From assembly GCA_030528845.1 (NCBI GenBank), contig JAUMYC010000148.1, forward strand, positions 1 through 6,257: 6,257 nucleotides of DNA. The letters run 5' to 3'. Positions 1 through 5,525 of the stretch are shown one piece after another. This DNA comes from Eubacteriales bacterium (GTDB lineage Bacteria; Bacillota_A; Clostridia; Christensenellales; Aristaeellaceae). The translations under genes were made by a program, and so were the position numbers. A model generated the notes under the pieces. The model was not told the DNA's origin. It ran no database searches and saw only the letters and a list, made by a program, of their open reading frames with translations. Position 1 is the first letter of the stretch. The number at the start of each line of letters is the position of its first letter.

Positions 1-502
1 TGCTCACGCCGGAGGAGACCAGCAGCCTGCCGCCCTCCTGATCGTAATCCATATCGTACACGCGGCCTCTCAAGGCATATGTATGTACATTTGCTCCGTC
101 GGCTGCCCGATATACATAGATATTTCTATCCTGCGAGCCGACGATCAGCCATTCATTTTCATCGTCATAGACCATGGATTCGATCGCGCCGCCGATCTGC
201 GCGGACCAGACCGAATGACCGGCGTCGTCAAAAGCCATTACGGAATTGTTGTAGGTCCCGAGGAAGGTCAGGTCGTGTTCCTCGTCCACGAGGATGCGGC
301 TGTTCTGCAATTCAGCGCCATAGCCCGTTTTCCAGAAGATGTCGGTCTGTCCTGCGGCATACAGGTTTATGCCCACAGCTGCCGCAAGCAGAAGCAGCAA
401 GGCGACCGACAGAGCAACCATGGTCTTTTTCACGCCGCCCTTCGGCACATCCTTCTTCGCTGCATACGGAAACGCTTGGGGCTGTCTTTTCAGTCCTGCC
501 AA
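1..502 (-). CDS. membrane-anchored beta-propeller (WD40/PQQ-like) protein, 3' end outside window
   Basis: The first 167 codons are present; the gene runs off the left edge. I use TTG at 502-500 as start because an in-frame TGA lies at 511-509 and AAAGGAG (519-513) sits 10 nt upstream. The protein has a basic cytoplasmic head (residues 1-26), one hydrophobic segment at about 27-48 (rich in Leu/Ala/Val), then an extracytoplasmic part. From about residue 70 there are blade-like repeats: 'FLGTYNNSVMAFDDAGHSVW' is followed by 'WLIVGSQDRNIYVYRAADG' and a third strand set beginning 'VYDMDYDQEGGRLLVSSG'. This is the pattern of WD40/PQQ-type propellers. It lies 119 bp downstream of the solute-binding-protein gene on the same strand, so it is probably an accessory of the transporter locus, perhaps a scaffold or sensor outside the membrane. 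That role is inferred; no catalytic residues can be named. An anchored quinoprotein-like enzyme is the alternative. Confidence 0.75.
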   Translation of the reverse strand, partial: MAGLKRQPQAFPYAAKKDVPKGGVKKTMVALSVALLLLLAAAVGINLYAAGQTDIFWKTGYGAELQNSRILVDEEHDLTFLGTYNNSVMAFDDAGHSVWSAQIGGAIESMVYDDENEWLIVGSQDRNIYVYRAADGANVHTYALRGRVYDMDYDQEGGRLLVSSGVS

Positions 503-546
503 TTGATATCAGCTCCTTTGCCCGTCGGCCAAGTACCATTGAGAAA

Positions 547-576
547 GGCGGCGAAGCGGTAAACCGCTCCGCCGCC
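547..576 (-). terminator. GC-rich stem-loop between binding-protein and propeller genes
   Basis: Two 14-nt arms (547-560 and 563-576) pair fully except for one G-U wobble, giving a very strong hairpin. On the minus strand it is followed only by a short broken T tract (CCTTTCTC). It may be a leaky terminator or an mRNA 3'-end stabiliser. Either would let the binding-protein mRNA accumulate above the downstream genes, as is usual in ABC sugar operons. Full termination seems unlikely from the weak T run. Confidence 0.5.
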
Positions 577-621
577 AGTGTTCATCTGATCAGATCAGAC
601 TGCAGAGGTGACCGGGATGGG

Positions 622-2214
622 TCATTCGTTGCCGACGGGCTCGTTCTGCGGGTTCTCAAGATCGGCCATGGAGATGTTGTTGGCTGCCATGGCTTCCGGA
701 GCATACTTGGTCTGGTTCGCCTGATGCAGCTCGGCCCATTCGTCCACGGTGATCTTGCCGTTGAGCAGATCCATGGAGTAGGTGTACCAGGCACGCAGCG
801 CTTCCTGATTGTCGCCGATGCCGCGGGCAAGCGCCTGGCAGAAGCCCTTCTGGCAGTTGCCGATGTAGGTGATGTTGGCAAACATTTCAGCAAGCTGGCC
901 CTCGAGCTCGATGCCCTTGATCAGCGGCAGGCCATCCGGCACGCCGTCGTTGTCGATCAGCGCATTCATGAAGACGCTGTAGCCCTGAGAAGAGGTGTAG
1001 AACTTGAGGAAATCAACGACCATTTCGTCGTGGTCAGGATCCTTCTTGACAGCGGACAGGAAGCCGGTAGCGACTTCGATGGTGCGGGCGGGGGCTTCAA
1101 TGCCTGCGCCTTCCATGCTGGGCATCGCGAAGGTGCCCAGGCCGAACTCGGTCAGACCGGTCAGTTCAACAGCCGCATCGTCCACGCCGATGGTAACAGC
1201 CTTGCCGGCCTTGACGTCAGCCATAGTGTTCAGGTAATCGCCGAAGAACCAGGAACCGCTCAGGTAGATCGCGGCATCCTGCTGGAAGAACATGGTCTTG
1301 GCGCCGTCTGCAGTCGTGCCGTAGAAGTTCTCGCCGCCGGAATACTGCGGGAAGATCTTCGCGAAGTTGGCCCAGACGGTCTTCATGCCTTCGGTATCCG
1401 CGCGGATGGTGCCGTCCTGAGCGAAGGCCTTCCAGAAACGAACAGCGTTGGGGGTGACGTTCACAGCGTCGTCGTTGTGCGGATCGGTGGGATCATAGAC
1501 AAACGCGCCGTCGATGTCCGGATCGTAGCAGTAGTCGCCTTCCTGCGCACGAACGATCTCGATCTGAGAACGGGTGGTCTGATCGGCATAGACCTGTGCC
1601 AGCCAGCCCATCTGCTCAGCCCAGAAGGAATGGAAGTCACCGGCAACGGCGAGAGGCTGATAGCCGGCTTCCGCGATCTTGGCGCAGACGTCTACGAATT
1701 CGTCCCAGGTCGTGGGCGGTTCAACGCCGACCTTTTCAAAGATGTCGACATTATAGAACCAGAGGACCTGCACGCCGCTGATGGACAGGCAGTCCCAAAC
1801 GGTGCCGCCGGCCTCGTAGTTCTGCATTTCGAACGCGAACTGCTCGGTCCAGTCTTCATAGTCGGAATAGGGGCTTTCCTCGCCGATATAGTCAAGGAAG
1901 TTGATGGTCTTGTCCGTGCGGTCGGTACCGGCAAGGTTGCCGTAGACGAGGTCCGCTTCGGGCGTCGTTTCTTCATAGGACTGGAACATCGCCTTGACCC
2001 AGTCCGCATAGCTGTCTTCCGGCTTCAGGTCAACAACGACATCAACACCCGGATTGAGAGCCTCATAGGCCTCTCCAACTGCGTTCCATGCTGCCTCGAC
2101 GCCTTTATCGGAATAGAGGCTGATAGTGATCTTGCCGGAATAGCCCTCTTCCGCAAACGCGAATGAGCCCAGCATCATCATGAGGACCAGTACCAGTGCC
2201 AATACCTTCTTCAT
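622..2214 (-). CDS. extracellular sugar-type ABC transporter solute-binding protein
   Basis: A 530-residue family 1/8-type solute-binding protein that should capture a carbohydrate outside the cell and deliver it to an ABC permease. Residues 1-21 form a signal peptide (MKK, then a Leu/Val/Met core) ending in AFA before Glu22, a signal-peptidase-I-like site. There is no lipobox Cys, which is unusual for a Gram-positive binding protein. Family hallmarks are 'FYNVDIFEKVGVEPPTTWDE' at about 153-172 and 'MFFQQDAAIYLSGSWFFGDY' at about 308-327. The acidic tail ends in PVGNE. At 530 residues it is longer than the roughly 400-450 of typical family members, with extra sequence around 210-250 (Asp/Tyr-rich). 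The start is set by AGGAGGG (2227-2221), 6 nt before ATG. It lies 60 bp after lacI with no terminator between them, so it is probably co-transcribed and controlled by that repressor. The substrate cannot be told from sequence. Confidence 0.9.
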   Translation of the reverse strand: MKKVLALVLVLMMMLGSFAFAEEGYSGKITISLYSDKGVEAAWNAVGEAYEALNPGVDVVVDLKPEDSYADWVKAMFQSYEETTPEADLVYGNLAGTDRTDKTINFLDYIGEESPYSDYEDWTEQFAFEMQNYEAGGTVWDCLSISGVQVLWFYNVDIFEKVGVEPPTTWDEFVDVCAKIAEAGYQPLAVAGDFHSFWAEQMGWLAQVYADQTTRSQIEIVRAQEGDYCYDPDIDGAFVYDPTDPHNDDAVNVTPNAVRFWKAFAQDGTIRADTEGMKTVWANFAKIFPQYSGGENFYGTTADGAKTMFFQQDAAIYLSGSWFFGDYLNTMADVKAGKAVTIGVDDAAVELTGLTEFGLGTFAMPSMEGAGIEAPARTIEVATGFLSAVKKDPDHDEMVVDFLKFYTSSQGYSVFMNALIDNDGVPDGLPLIKGIELEGQLAEMFANITYIGNCQKGFCQALARGIGDNQEALRAWYTYSMDLLNGKITVDEWAELHQANQTKYAPEAMAANNISMADLENPQNEPVGNE

Positions 2215-2274
2215 AGTGTTCCCTCCTTTTATTTTTATAGAGCATACGCCTTTGCAGCCCGCAGCTCTATAAGT

Positions 2275-3267
2275 TCAGGTCCATCTGTGCGGCCCTGCCG
2301 CAGCGGGTCCCACGCTTTCTCCCGGAACATACTTGACGACCAGCGTACACTCCTGAAGCGGCTTCGACGTGATGCGGTCGATCATCTGCTGCATCAGTCG
2401 CCTGCCGATCTCCACAGCGCAGCCCTCCATCGTGGCGAGCGTCGGCGTGACCCATCGGTATACTTCCAGCCTGTCGTTTCCTACGACCGAAACATCCTCC
2501 GGCACCTTCAGCCCGCGCATCCGCAGCGCACGGATCGCTCCCATCGCCACCAGATCGTTGATCGCATAGACCGCGGTGAACGGCACCTTGCGATCCAACA
2601 GTTCACTCATCGCGCGCGCGCCCTCGGCTTCGTTGACGCTGGTTACGCTCCGGCCGCTTACGACCAGCTCGGGCTCCATCGAAAGGCCCCGAGCGTTGAG
2701 CGCCTTCGCTAAGGAAAGAAAGCGCGGGTGATAAGGCTCTTGATGGGGCAGGCCGCTCAGAAACGCGATCCTGCGATGCCCAAGGCCGGTAAGATGGGCG
2801 ACCATGTCGTCGATCGCCTGATCCTGTTCGAGCTTCAGATATTCGCCGACAGAGGCGACCGGCATGTCCGGATCCAGCAGATCCTGCAGCCGTTGGTTGT
2901 CCGTAGCCAGCGCAAGGATCACGCCGTCCACGCCCCTGCGGGTCAGATCCAGCAGATCCTGCGGGCGGGAAATATCGACGGAAAGAACCGACACGATATA
3001 CCCGTTTTGCGATGCGATCTCCTGCGCGCCGAAGAGCACGTCGCTGATGTGCGGGTTGTGCATATTGTCCACGACCAGCGCCACGTGGTGGGTCTTTTTC
3101 ATGCTCAAGCCCCTGGCCAGCAGATTGGGCCGATAATCCAGCTCATGCACAGCCTTGCGCACGCGCGCTTCCACCTCGGCCGTGACCTTTTTGGTCCCGT
3201 TCAGGACATAAGAGACGGTCGCAACGGAAACGCCTGCGCGCTGCGCAACGTCTTTTCTTGTCGCCAT
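2275..3267 (-). CDS. LacI-family transcriptional repressor
   Basis: A 330-residue LacI/GalR-type regulator. The N-terminal helix-turn-helix covers about residues 3-22 (KDVAQRAGVSVATVSYVLNG). It is followed by the hinge 'YRPNLLARGL' (45-54), in which the final Leu corresponds to the minor-groove intercalating Leu of the family, and then a periplasmic-binding-protein-like effector domain from about 60. The canonical 'YAINDLVAMGAIRAL' and 'VPEDVSVVGNDR' segments lie at about 234-266. The usual VG(F/Y)DD is VGNDR here, so the effector pocket may differ from well-studied members. I prefer ATG at 3267 over the in-frame GTG at 3273: GGAGG (3281-3277) is 9 nt from the ATG but only 3 nt from the GTG, and family members normally begin M-(A)-T-x-K-D-V. 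It is the first gene of the operon with the binding protein. Two identical palindromes in its own leader suggest autorepression relieved by the transported sugar or a derivative (inferred). Confidence 0.93.
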   Translation of the reverse strand: MATRKDVAQRAGVSVATVSYVLNGTKKVTAEVEARVRKAVHELDYRPNLLARGLSMKKTHHVALVVDNMHNPHISDVLFGAQEIASQNGYIVSVLSVDISRPQDLLDLTRRGVDGVILALATDNQRLQDLLDPDMPVASVGEYLKLEQDQAIDDMVAHLTGLGHRRIAFLSGLPHQEPYHPRFLSLAKALNARGLSMEPELVVSGRSVTSVNEAEGARAMSELLDRKVPFTAVYAINDLVAMGAIRALRMRGLKVPEDVSVVGNDRLEVYRWVTPTLATMEGCAVEIGRRLMQQMIDRITSKPLQECTLVVKYVPGESVGPAAAGPHRWT

Positions 3268-3286
3268 CGACACGCTCCTCCTTTTA

Positions 3287-3302
3287 GGTTACTCGGGTAA
3301 CC
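3287..3302 (-). promoter_or_regulatory. LacI-family operator, copy 1 (lacI-proximal)
   Basis: GGTTACTCGGGTAACC is a 16-bp palindrome with a central CG and one asymmetric pair, the typical form of LacI/GalR operators. It touches the A-rich 5' edge of the lacI ribosome binding site, so bound repressor would act as a roadblock to transcription into lacI and the binding-protein gene. Confidence 0.75.
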
Positions 3303-3384
3303 ATGACCGCAAAAAATAATCGCCGTCCGATCAAAGCGCTGAAAACGAAGTATTCTTCGCAGGAAACTGTTCATATTGCACAAA

Positions 3385-3398
3385 GTTACTCGGGTAAC
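3385..3398 (-). promoter_or_regulatory. LacI-family operator, copy 2 (promoter-proximal)
   Basis: The same 14-bp core, GTTACTCGGGTAAC, recurs in the same orientation 97 bp (centre to centre) from copy 1. It begins about 28 nt downstream of the start point predicted from the promoter at 3461-3433. An exact repeat within one leader supports recognition by the adjacent repressor, possibly with looping between the two sites. Confidence 0.78.
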
Positions 3399-3432
3399 CT
3401 CGTGTATAAAAAACATTAATTACCATGCGATA

Positions 3433-3461
3433 ACAATAGCATAACTTGCGGTGCTTGTCAA
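3433..3461 (-). promoter_or_regulatory. SigA-type promoter of the lacI/transport operon
   Basis: On the minus strand TTGACA (3461-3456) is followed after 17 bp by TATTGT (3438-3433), preceded by TGC as an extended -10. The expected start is near 3426, giving a leader of about 158 nt that carries both operators. A second AT-rich box, TATACA at 3408-3403, could be another -10 but has only a poor -35. Confidence 0.78.
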
Positions 3462-3481
3462 GCAATATGCGCCGTTTTTTT
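3449..3481 (+). terminator. possible plus-strand intrinsic terminator overlapping the lacI promoter
   Basis: CGGTGC (3449-3454) can pair with GCGCCG (3469-3474) with one G-U wobble, and seven T follow (3475-3481). No plus-strand gene lies upstream, so it would only stop antisense transcription from the transport operon before the next gene. The stem is short with a 14-nt loop that contains the TGTCAA complement of the -35 box. Confidence 0.35.
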
Positions 3482-3707
3482 GCATCGGGACAGGACGGTT
3501 CGGCGTTCTTCGCAGGCCGGGAATCACCCCCTGAACCCCCTGCCTGACGTATCGGGGCTGCTGGCTATGCGGGGGCATTACACCTGTTTTGCGTCAAACA
3601 GAGTGCACCGCCCAATGCCCCACAATCAACCGGAACAGCTGCAAGGGCCTGTCTCGGGAGAAGGCAGAAGCAGCGGGGAGAAGCGGCAATTACGAGCTTT
3701 GCGAGCG
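3482..3707. other. non-coding stretch with a nested inverted repeat
   Basis: No credible gene: the only open frame here starts at a TTG without a ribosome binding site and has no recognisable composition. The notable structure is a nested hairpin. An outer 8-bp arm pair, GGGGCATT (3572-3579) with AATGCCCC (3614-3621), encloses CTGTTT (3584-3589) pairing with AAACAG (3596-3601). The rest shows nothing I can assign. Confidence 0.5.
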
Positions 3708-3736
3708 TTGACAGCCCTGCCTCGCAGCATTATAAT
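3708..3736 (+). promoter_or_regulatory. perfect consensus SigA promoter of the 2H-phosphatase gene
   Basis: TTGACA (3708-3713), a 17-bp spacer and TATAAT (3731-3736) match the housekeeping consensus at all twelve positions with the ideal spacing. The expected start is near 3743, leaving a leader of about 125 nt. This predicts strong, probably constitutive transcription unless the leader is regulatory. Confidence 0.9.
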
Positions 3737-3742
3737 TTACCC

Positions 3743-3867
3743 AAACGCAACAAAACGGCGATGCGCAGTGAACGGAGATCCGTTGTATCGCCGGCATTGC
3801 GAAGGGTTGCCCAATAGGATCCGCAGCCGTAACCCCATAGGATGAGGAAGAGGGGAGGGGAACAGAA
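3743..3867 (+). promoter_or_regulatory. structured 5' leader of the 2H-phosphatase gene
   Basis: A two-tier hairpin occupies 3756-3793. CGGCGAT (3756-3762) pairs with ATCGCCG (3787-3793), and inside it AACGGA (3771-3776) pairs with TCCGTT (3779-3784). A second, weaker stem pairs GGGTT (3804-3808) with AACCC (3831-3835), in competition with GGTTGC (3805-3810) with GCAGCC (3823-3828). The ribosome binding site AGGGGAGGGG (3851-3860) stays outside these stems. I recognise no known riboswitch class; this could simply be a stabilising leader. Confidence 0.45.
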
Positions 3868-5070
3868 ATGTCGTTGTTATCGGACTACGAGCAGAGAACG
3901 GCATGGAAATATCAGCCGGTGCAGGGGTTTTTCCATACGGCGGAAGGGTTGGCGCTCAAGGTGCATCCGGACGGAAGCTATGCCCCATTCCGGGGCACTA
4001 CGGTCGCCTTCCGACTCGGGAAGAAGGTCCTGCTTGCGGTCCGGCTGATGCAGCAGGCGCTGAACTATAAGCTGGAGGGGACGAACATGCTGGCGGCATT
4101 GCTGCCCGAAGAGGCCGCGCACATGACGCTGCATGATCTTGTTTCGTGCGAAATGTGCTGCTCCGCGGCGGAGGACGAGGACGCATACAGCCGCGAGATG
4201 GCCGAAAGCCTGCAAAGGGCGGCCGGAGTCGTGGAAAGGATCCGGGAGGAGCATGCCGGTCGGAAGATCGAGCTGGTGTCGGATCGGATCGTCAGCCTTG
4301 TGTCCAAGTCGCTGGTGTTGATGCTCAAACCCCGAACGGAAGCGGATTATGAGCTGCTGCTGGATCTGTACGGGCGGTTCGACGAAATCGTGCGCCTGCC
4401 TTATCCCCTCACCCCGCATATCACGCTGGCCTATTTTAAGCCCGGCATGATCAACGGGGATACGCTGCAGGAAGCGCTGGACTTTGCTCAGATCGACCCG
4501 GCGCAGGCTCCCGTGTTTGAATTTGGCGTGGAGAGCCTTACGGCGCAGATGTTTTTGGATATGCAGAGTTATATGGACGTCCCGAAAAGAATCTGTTTCT
4601 GCTGCGACGGAGGGCTCAATCGGAGCGTAATGGCCGCGAACATCCTCGATCATATGGCCGCAGAACGCGGACTGCCGGTGACGGGCGCGGCGAGAGCGGC
4701 GTATCCGGGCACACAAGGCATGCCGGTATCGCAGCATGTGTGGGATACGCTGGAAAAGCATGGGATCCGCCCGGACAGAACGCATTCGTCCGCGCGGTAT
4801 CTTGAGCTCGGCGAGGCGGCGCACTTCAGCGAGTTCGCCGGGATCTCCGACGGCGCGCTCGGCCGCTTCTTCGCCTTGGGAATACCGGAGAAACGCACGG
4901 CCGATGCGAGCGGCTGCTTTCTGGGCGTGCGGGATCCGCAATACGGCGAAGTGAGCTATGAGCAGGCATTTGCAGAGCTCCGGGAACGGACTGAGCGCTG
5001 GCTGGATGCGTTCGAGCGCGAATACAAACGACATTGGCAGAGAGCAGACCTGCGCATGCCGGGGAGATGA
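3868..5070 (+). CDS. 2H phosphoesterase-like / low-molecular-weight tyrosine phosphatase-like fusion protein
   Basis: A 400-residue cytoplasmic protein with two apparent enzymatic domains. Residues about 1-235 resemble 2H phosphoesterases, closest in style to the DUF1868 branch. 'PFRGTTVAFRL' at 40-50 is followed by the two signature motifs, H85-M-T87-L and H184-I-T186-L. Residues about 238-385 resemble low-molecular-weight protein-tyrosine phosphatases. The P-loop C246-X5-R252-S253 follows strand 'RICFC', a 'GMPVSQHVWDTLEKHGI' segment follows at 284-300, and D356-P357 matches the general-acid Asp-Pro near the C terminus. Two P-loop positions differ from the family: the usual Asn three after the Cys is Gly249, and the second Cys before Arg is Asn251. 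The start ATG has AGGGGAGGGG 7 nt upstream; it is a single-gene unit with its own promoter and terminator. 2H enzymes act on cyclic or 2'-5' phosphodiesters, so sequential ring opening and monoester removal is inferred; the substrate is unknown. Confidence 0.85.
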   Translation: MSLLSDYEQRTAWKYQPVQGFFHTAEGLALKVHPDGSYAPFRGTTVAFRLGKKVLLAVRLMQQALNYKLEGTNMLAALLPEEAAHMTLHDLVSCEMCCSAAEDEDAYSREMAESLQRAAGVVERIREEHAGRKIELVSDRIVSLVSKSLVLMLKPRTEADYELLLDLYGRFDEIVRLPYPLTPHITLAYFKPGMINGDTLQEALDFAQIDPAQAPVFEFGVESLTAQMFLDMQSYMDVPKRICFCCDGGLNRSVMAANILDHMAAERGLPVTGAARAAYPGTQGMPVSQHVWDTLEKHGIRPDRTHSSARYLELGEAAHFSEFAGISDGALGRFFALGIPEKRTADASGCFLGVRDPQYGEVSYEQAFAELRERTERWLDAFEREYKRHWQRADLRMPGR

Positions 5071-5115
5071 GAGGGATGCATAGCGCCCCCGGCAGTATGA
5101 TCAGCCGGATTCACC

Positions 5116-5159
5116 AAGAGAACCCCTCCTGCTTTGAGATAAAGCAGGGGTTCTTTTTT
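5116..5159 (+). terminator. intrinsic terminator of the 2H-phosphatase gene
   Basis: AGAACCC (5119-5125) and CTGCTTT (5129-5135) pair with AAAGCAG (5141-5147) and GGGTTCT (5148-5154), leaving a 3-nt bulge and a 5-nt loop. Six T (5154-5159) follow. It lies 46 bp after the stop codon and is a clear plus-strand terminator. Confidence 0.92.
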
Positions 5160-5213
5160 GTATTTGCAGACAGAAACAGCAGAAAACGGCGGACAGAAGC
5201 GATGTCTCCGCGT

Positions 5214-5266
5214 AAAAAAGCCGCGGTTTGACCGCCAAAGGGCGCTCCGAACGTCGCCCGGCTTTT
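5214..5266. other. perfect three-way-junction inverted-repeat structure
   Basis: AAAAGCC (5216-5222) pairs with GGCTTTT (5260-5266) over 7 bp and encloses two adjacent hairpins. These are GCGGT (5223-5227) with ACCGC (5231-5235), and GGGCG (5240-5244) with CGCCC (5255-5259). Only a CAAA linker is left unpaired at the junction. On the minus strand the fold is followed by six T, so it could terminate antisense transcripts. On the plus strand it could be part of a small structured RNA. I recognise no known RNA family. Confidence 0.5.
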
Positions 5267-5279
5267 AGGGGCATTGCAT

Positions 5280-5295
5280 CCCGCTGAGCTGCGGG
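5280..5295. repeat. small inverted repeat next to the three-way junction
   Basis: CCCGC (5280-5284) pairs with GCGGG (5291-5295) around a 6-nt loop, 13 nt after the three-way junction. It may belong to the same structured element; no T tract follows. Confidence 0.35.
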
Positions 5296-5328
5296 CGCAT
5301 GAAATTTCCTATATTCCGATGTGCGCTC

Positions 5329-5357
5329 GTGATTTTGGGCAGAAGAAGTGATATAGT
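5329..5357 (+). promoter_or_regulatory. probable extended -10 promoter of the YgbA/DUF454 unit
   Basis: TATAGT (5352-5357), five of six matches to the -10 consensus, is preceded by TGA as an extended -10. GTGATT, 17 bp upstream, is only a weak -35. The start would be near 5363-5365, at the left edge of the first palindrome. Confidence 0.55.
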
Positions 5358-5364
5358 ATTCAGA

Positions 5365-5380
5365 GTTGGCGGATGCCAAC
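5365..5380 (+). promoter_or_regulatory. palindrome 1 at the predicted start site (operator or leader hairpin)
   Basis: GTTGGC-GGAT-GCCAAC is a perfect 6-4-6 inverted repeat placed where transcription should begin. It has the same layout as the palindrome at 5424-5439, with matching changes in both arms. A repressor operator or an RNA hairpin are both possible. Confidence 0.5.
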
Positions 5381-5381
5381 C

Positions 5382-5410
5382 AAGCCGCTTCGGGGAACTG
5401 AGCGGTTTTT
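5382..5410 (+). terminator. terminator-like hairpin in the YgbA leader (possible attenuator)
   Basis: AAGCCGCT (5382-5389) pairs with AGCGGTTT (5401-5408) with one G-U pair around an 11-nt loop, and the T tract 5406-5410 continues as CTTTC. Lying between the promoter and the ribosome binding site, it could end transcription early and so regulate the two genes downstream. Confidence 0.55.
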
Positions 5411-5417
5411 CTTTCGG

Positions 5418-5444
5418 CCGCAAGTTAGCAATCGCTAACTTCGG
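5418..5444 (+). promoter_or_regulatory. palindrome 2, overlapping the Shine-Dalgarno
   Basis: AAGTTAGC (5422-5429) pairs perfectly with GCTAACTT (5434-5441) around AATC. After a one-base bulge, CCG (5418-5420) pairs with CGG (5442-5444). The hairpin therefore takes in the first bases of the GGAGG site (5443-5447) and could limit translation. As DNA, the core GTTAGC-N4-GCTAAC has the form of a metal-regulator operator, but I cannot name the protein. Confidence 0.5.
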
Positions 5445-5454
5445 AGGACTGTCT

Positions 5455-5502
5455 ATGATGATCAAGCGCCTGATCGGCACGGTGCCTGAGAGCAGAAAAT
5501 AG
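5455..5502 (+). other. 15-codon ORF with strong RBS: detached 5' end of the YgbA gene or a leader peptide
   Basis: ATG at 5455 has an excellent GGAGG (5443-5447) 7 nt upstream, but the frame encodes only MMIKRLIGTVPESRK before TAG at 5500. The conserved YgbA-type core continues in another frame. One extra A in the AAAA run at 5496-5499 would join the two into a 107-residue protein, close to the usual family length. A regulatory leader peptide is the alternative. Confidence 0.5.
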
Positions 5503-5525
5503 ATCGCGGGGAACGCGGCGGTGCA

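Noticed and set aside
585..594. Perfect 10-bp palindrome TCTGATCAGA
   Set aside because: It is short, expected fairly often by chance, and not repeated elsewhere in the window.
79..2166. Long plus-strand open frame (695 codons)
   Set aside because: It lies opposite the binding-protein and propeller genes, has no family features, and reflects the codon bias of the GC-rich opposite strand.
2237..2270. Inverted repeat ATAGAGC...GCTCTAT between lacI and the binding-protein gene
   Set aside because: A 7-bp stem with a 20-nt loop is followed by A-rich sequence on the coding strand, so it is not a terminator, and no other role is supported.
3346..3359. Small hairpin CGAAG-TATT-CTTCG in the lacI leader
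   Set aside because: A five-base stem without a T tract or link to the ribosome binding site is too weak to call.
3480..3845. Plus-strand open frame of 121 codons
   Set aside because: It starts at TTG without a ribosome binding site, has low-complexity content without domain features, and spans a perfect promoter and several inverted repeats.
3877..5034. Minus-strand open frame of 385 codons
   Set aside because: It is antisense to the fusion gene, whose domains and motifs are clear; the reverse translation is His/Arg-rich with no recognisable fold.
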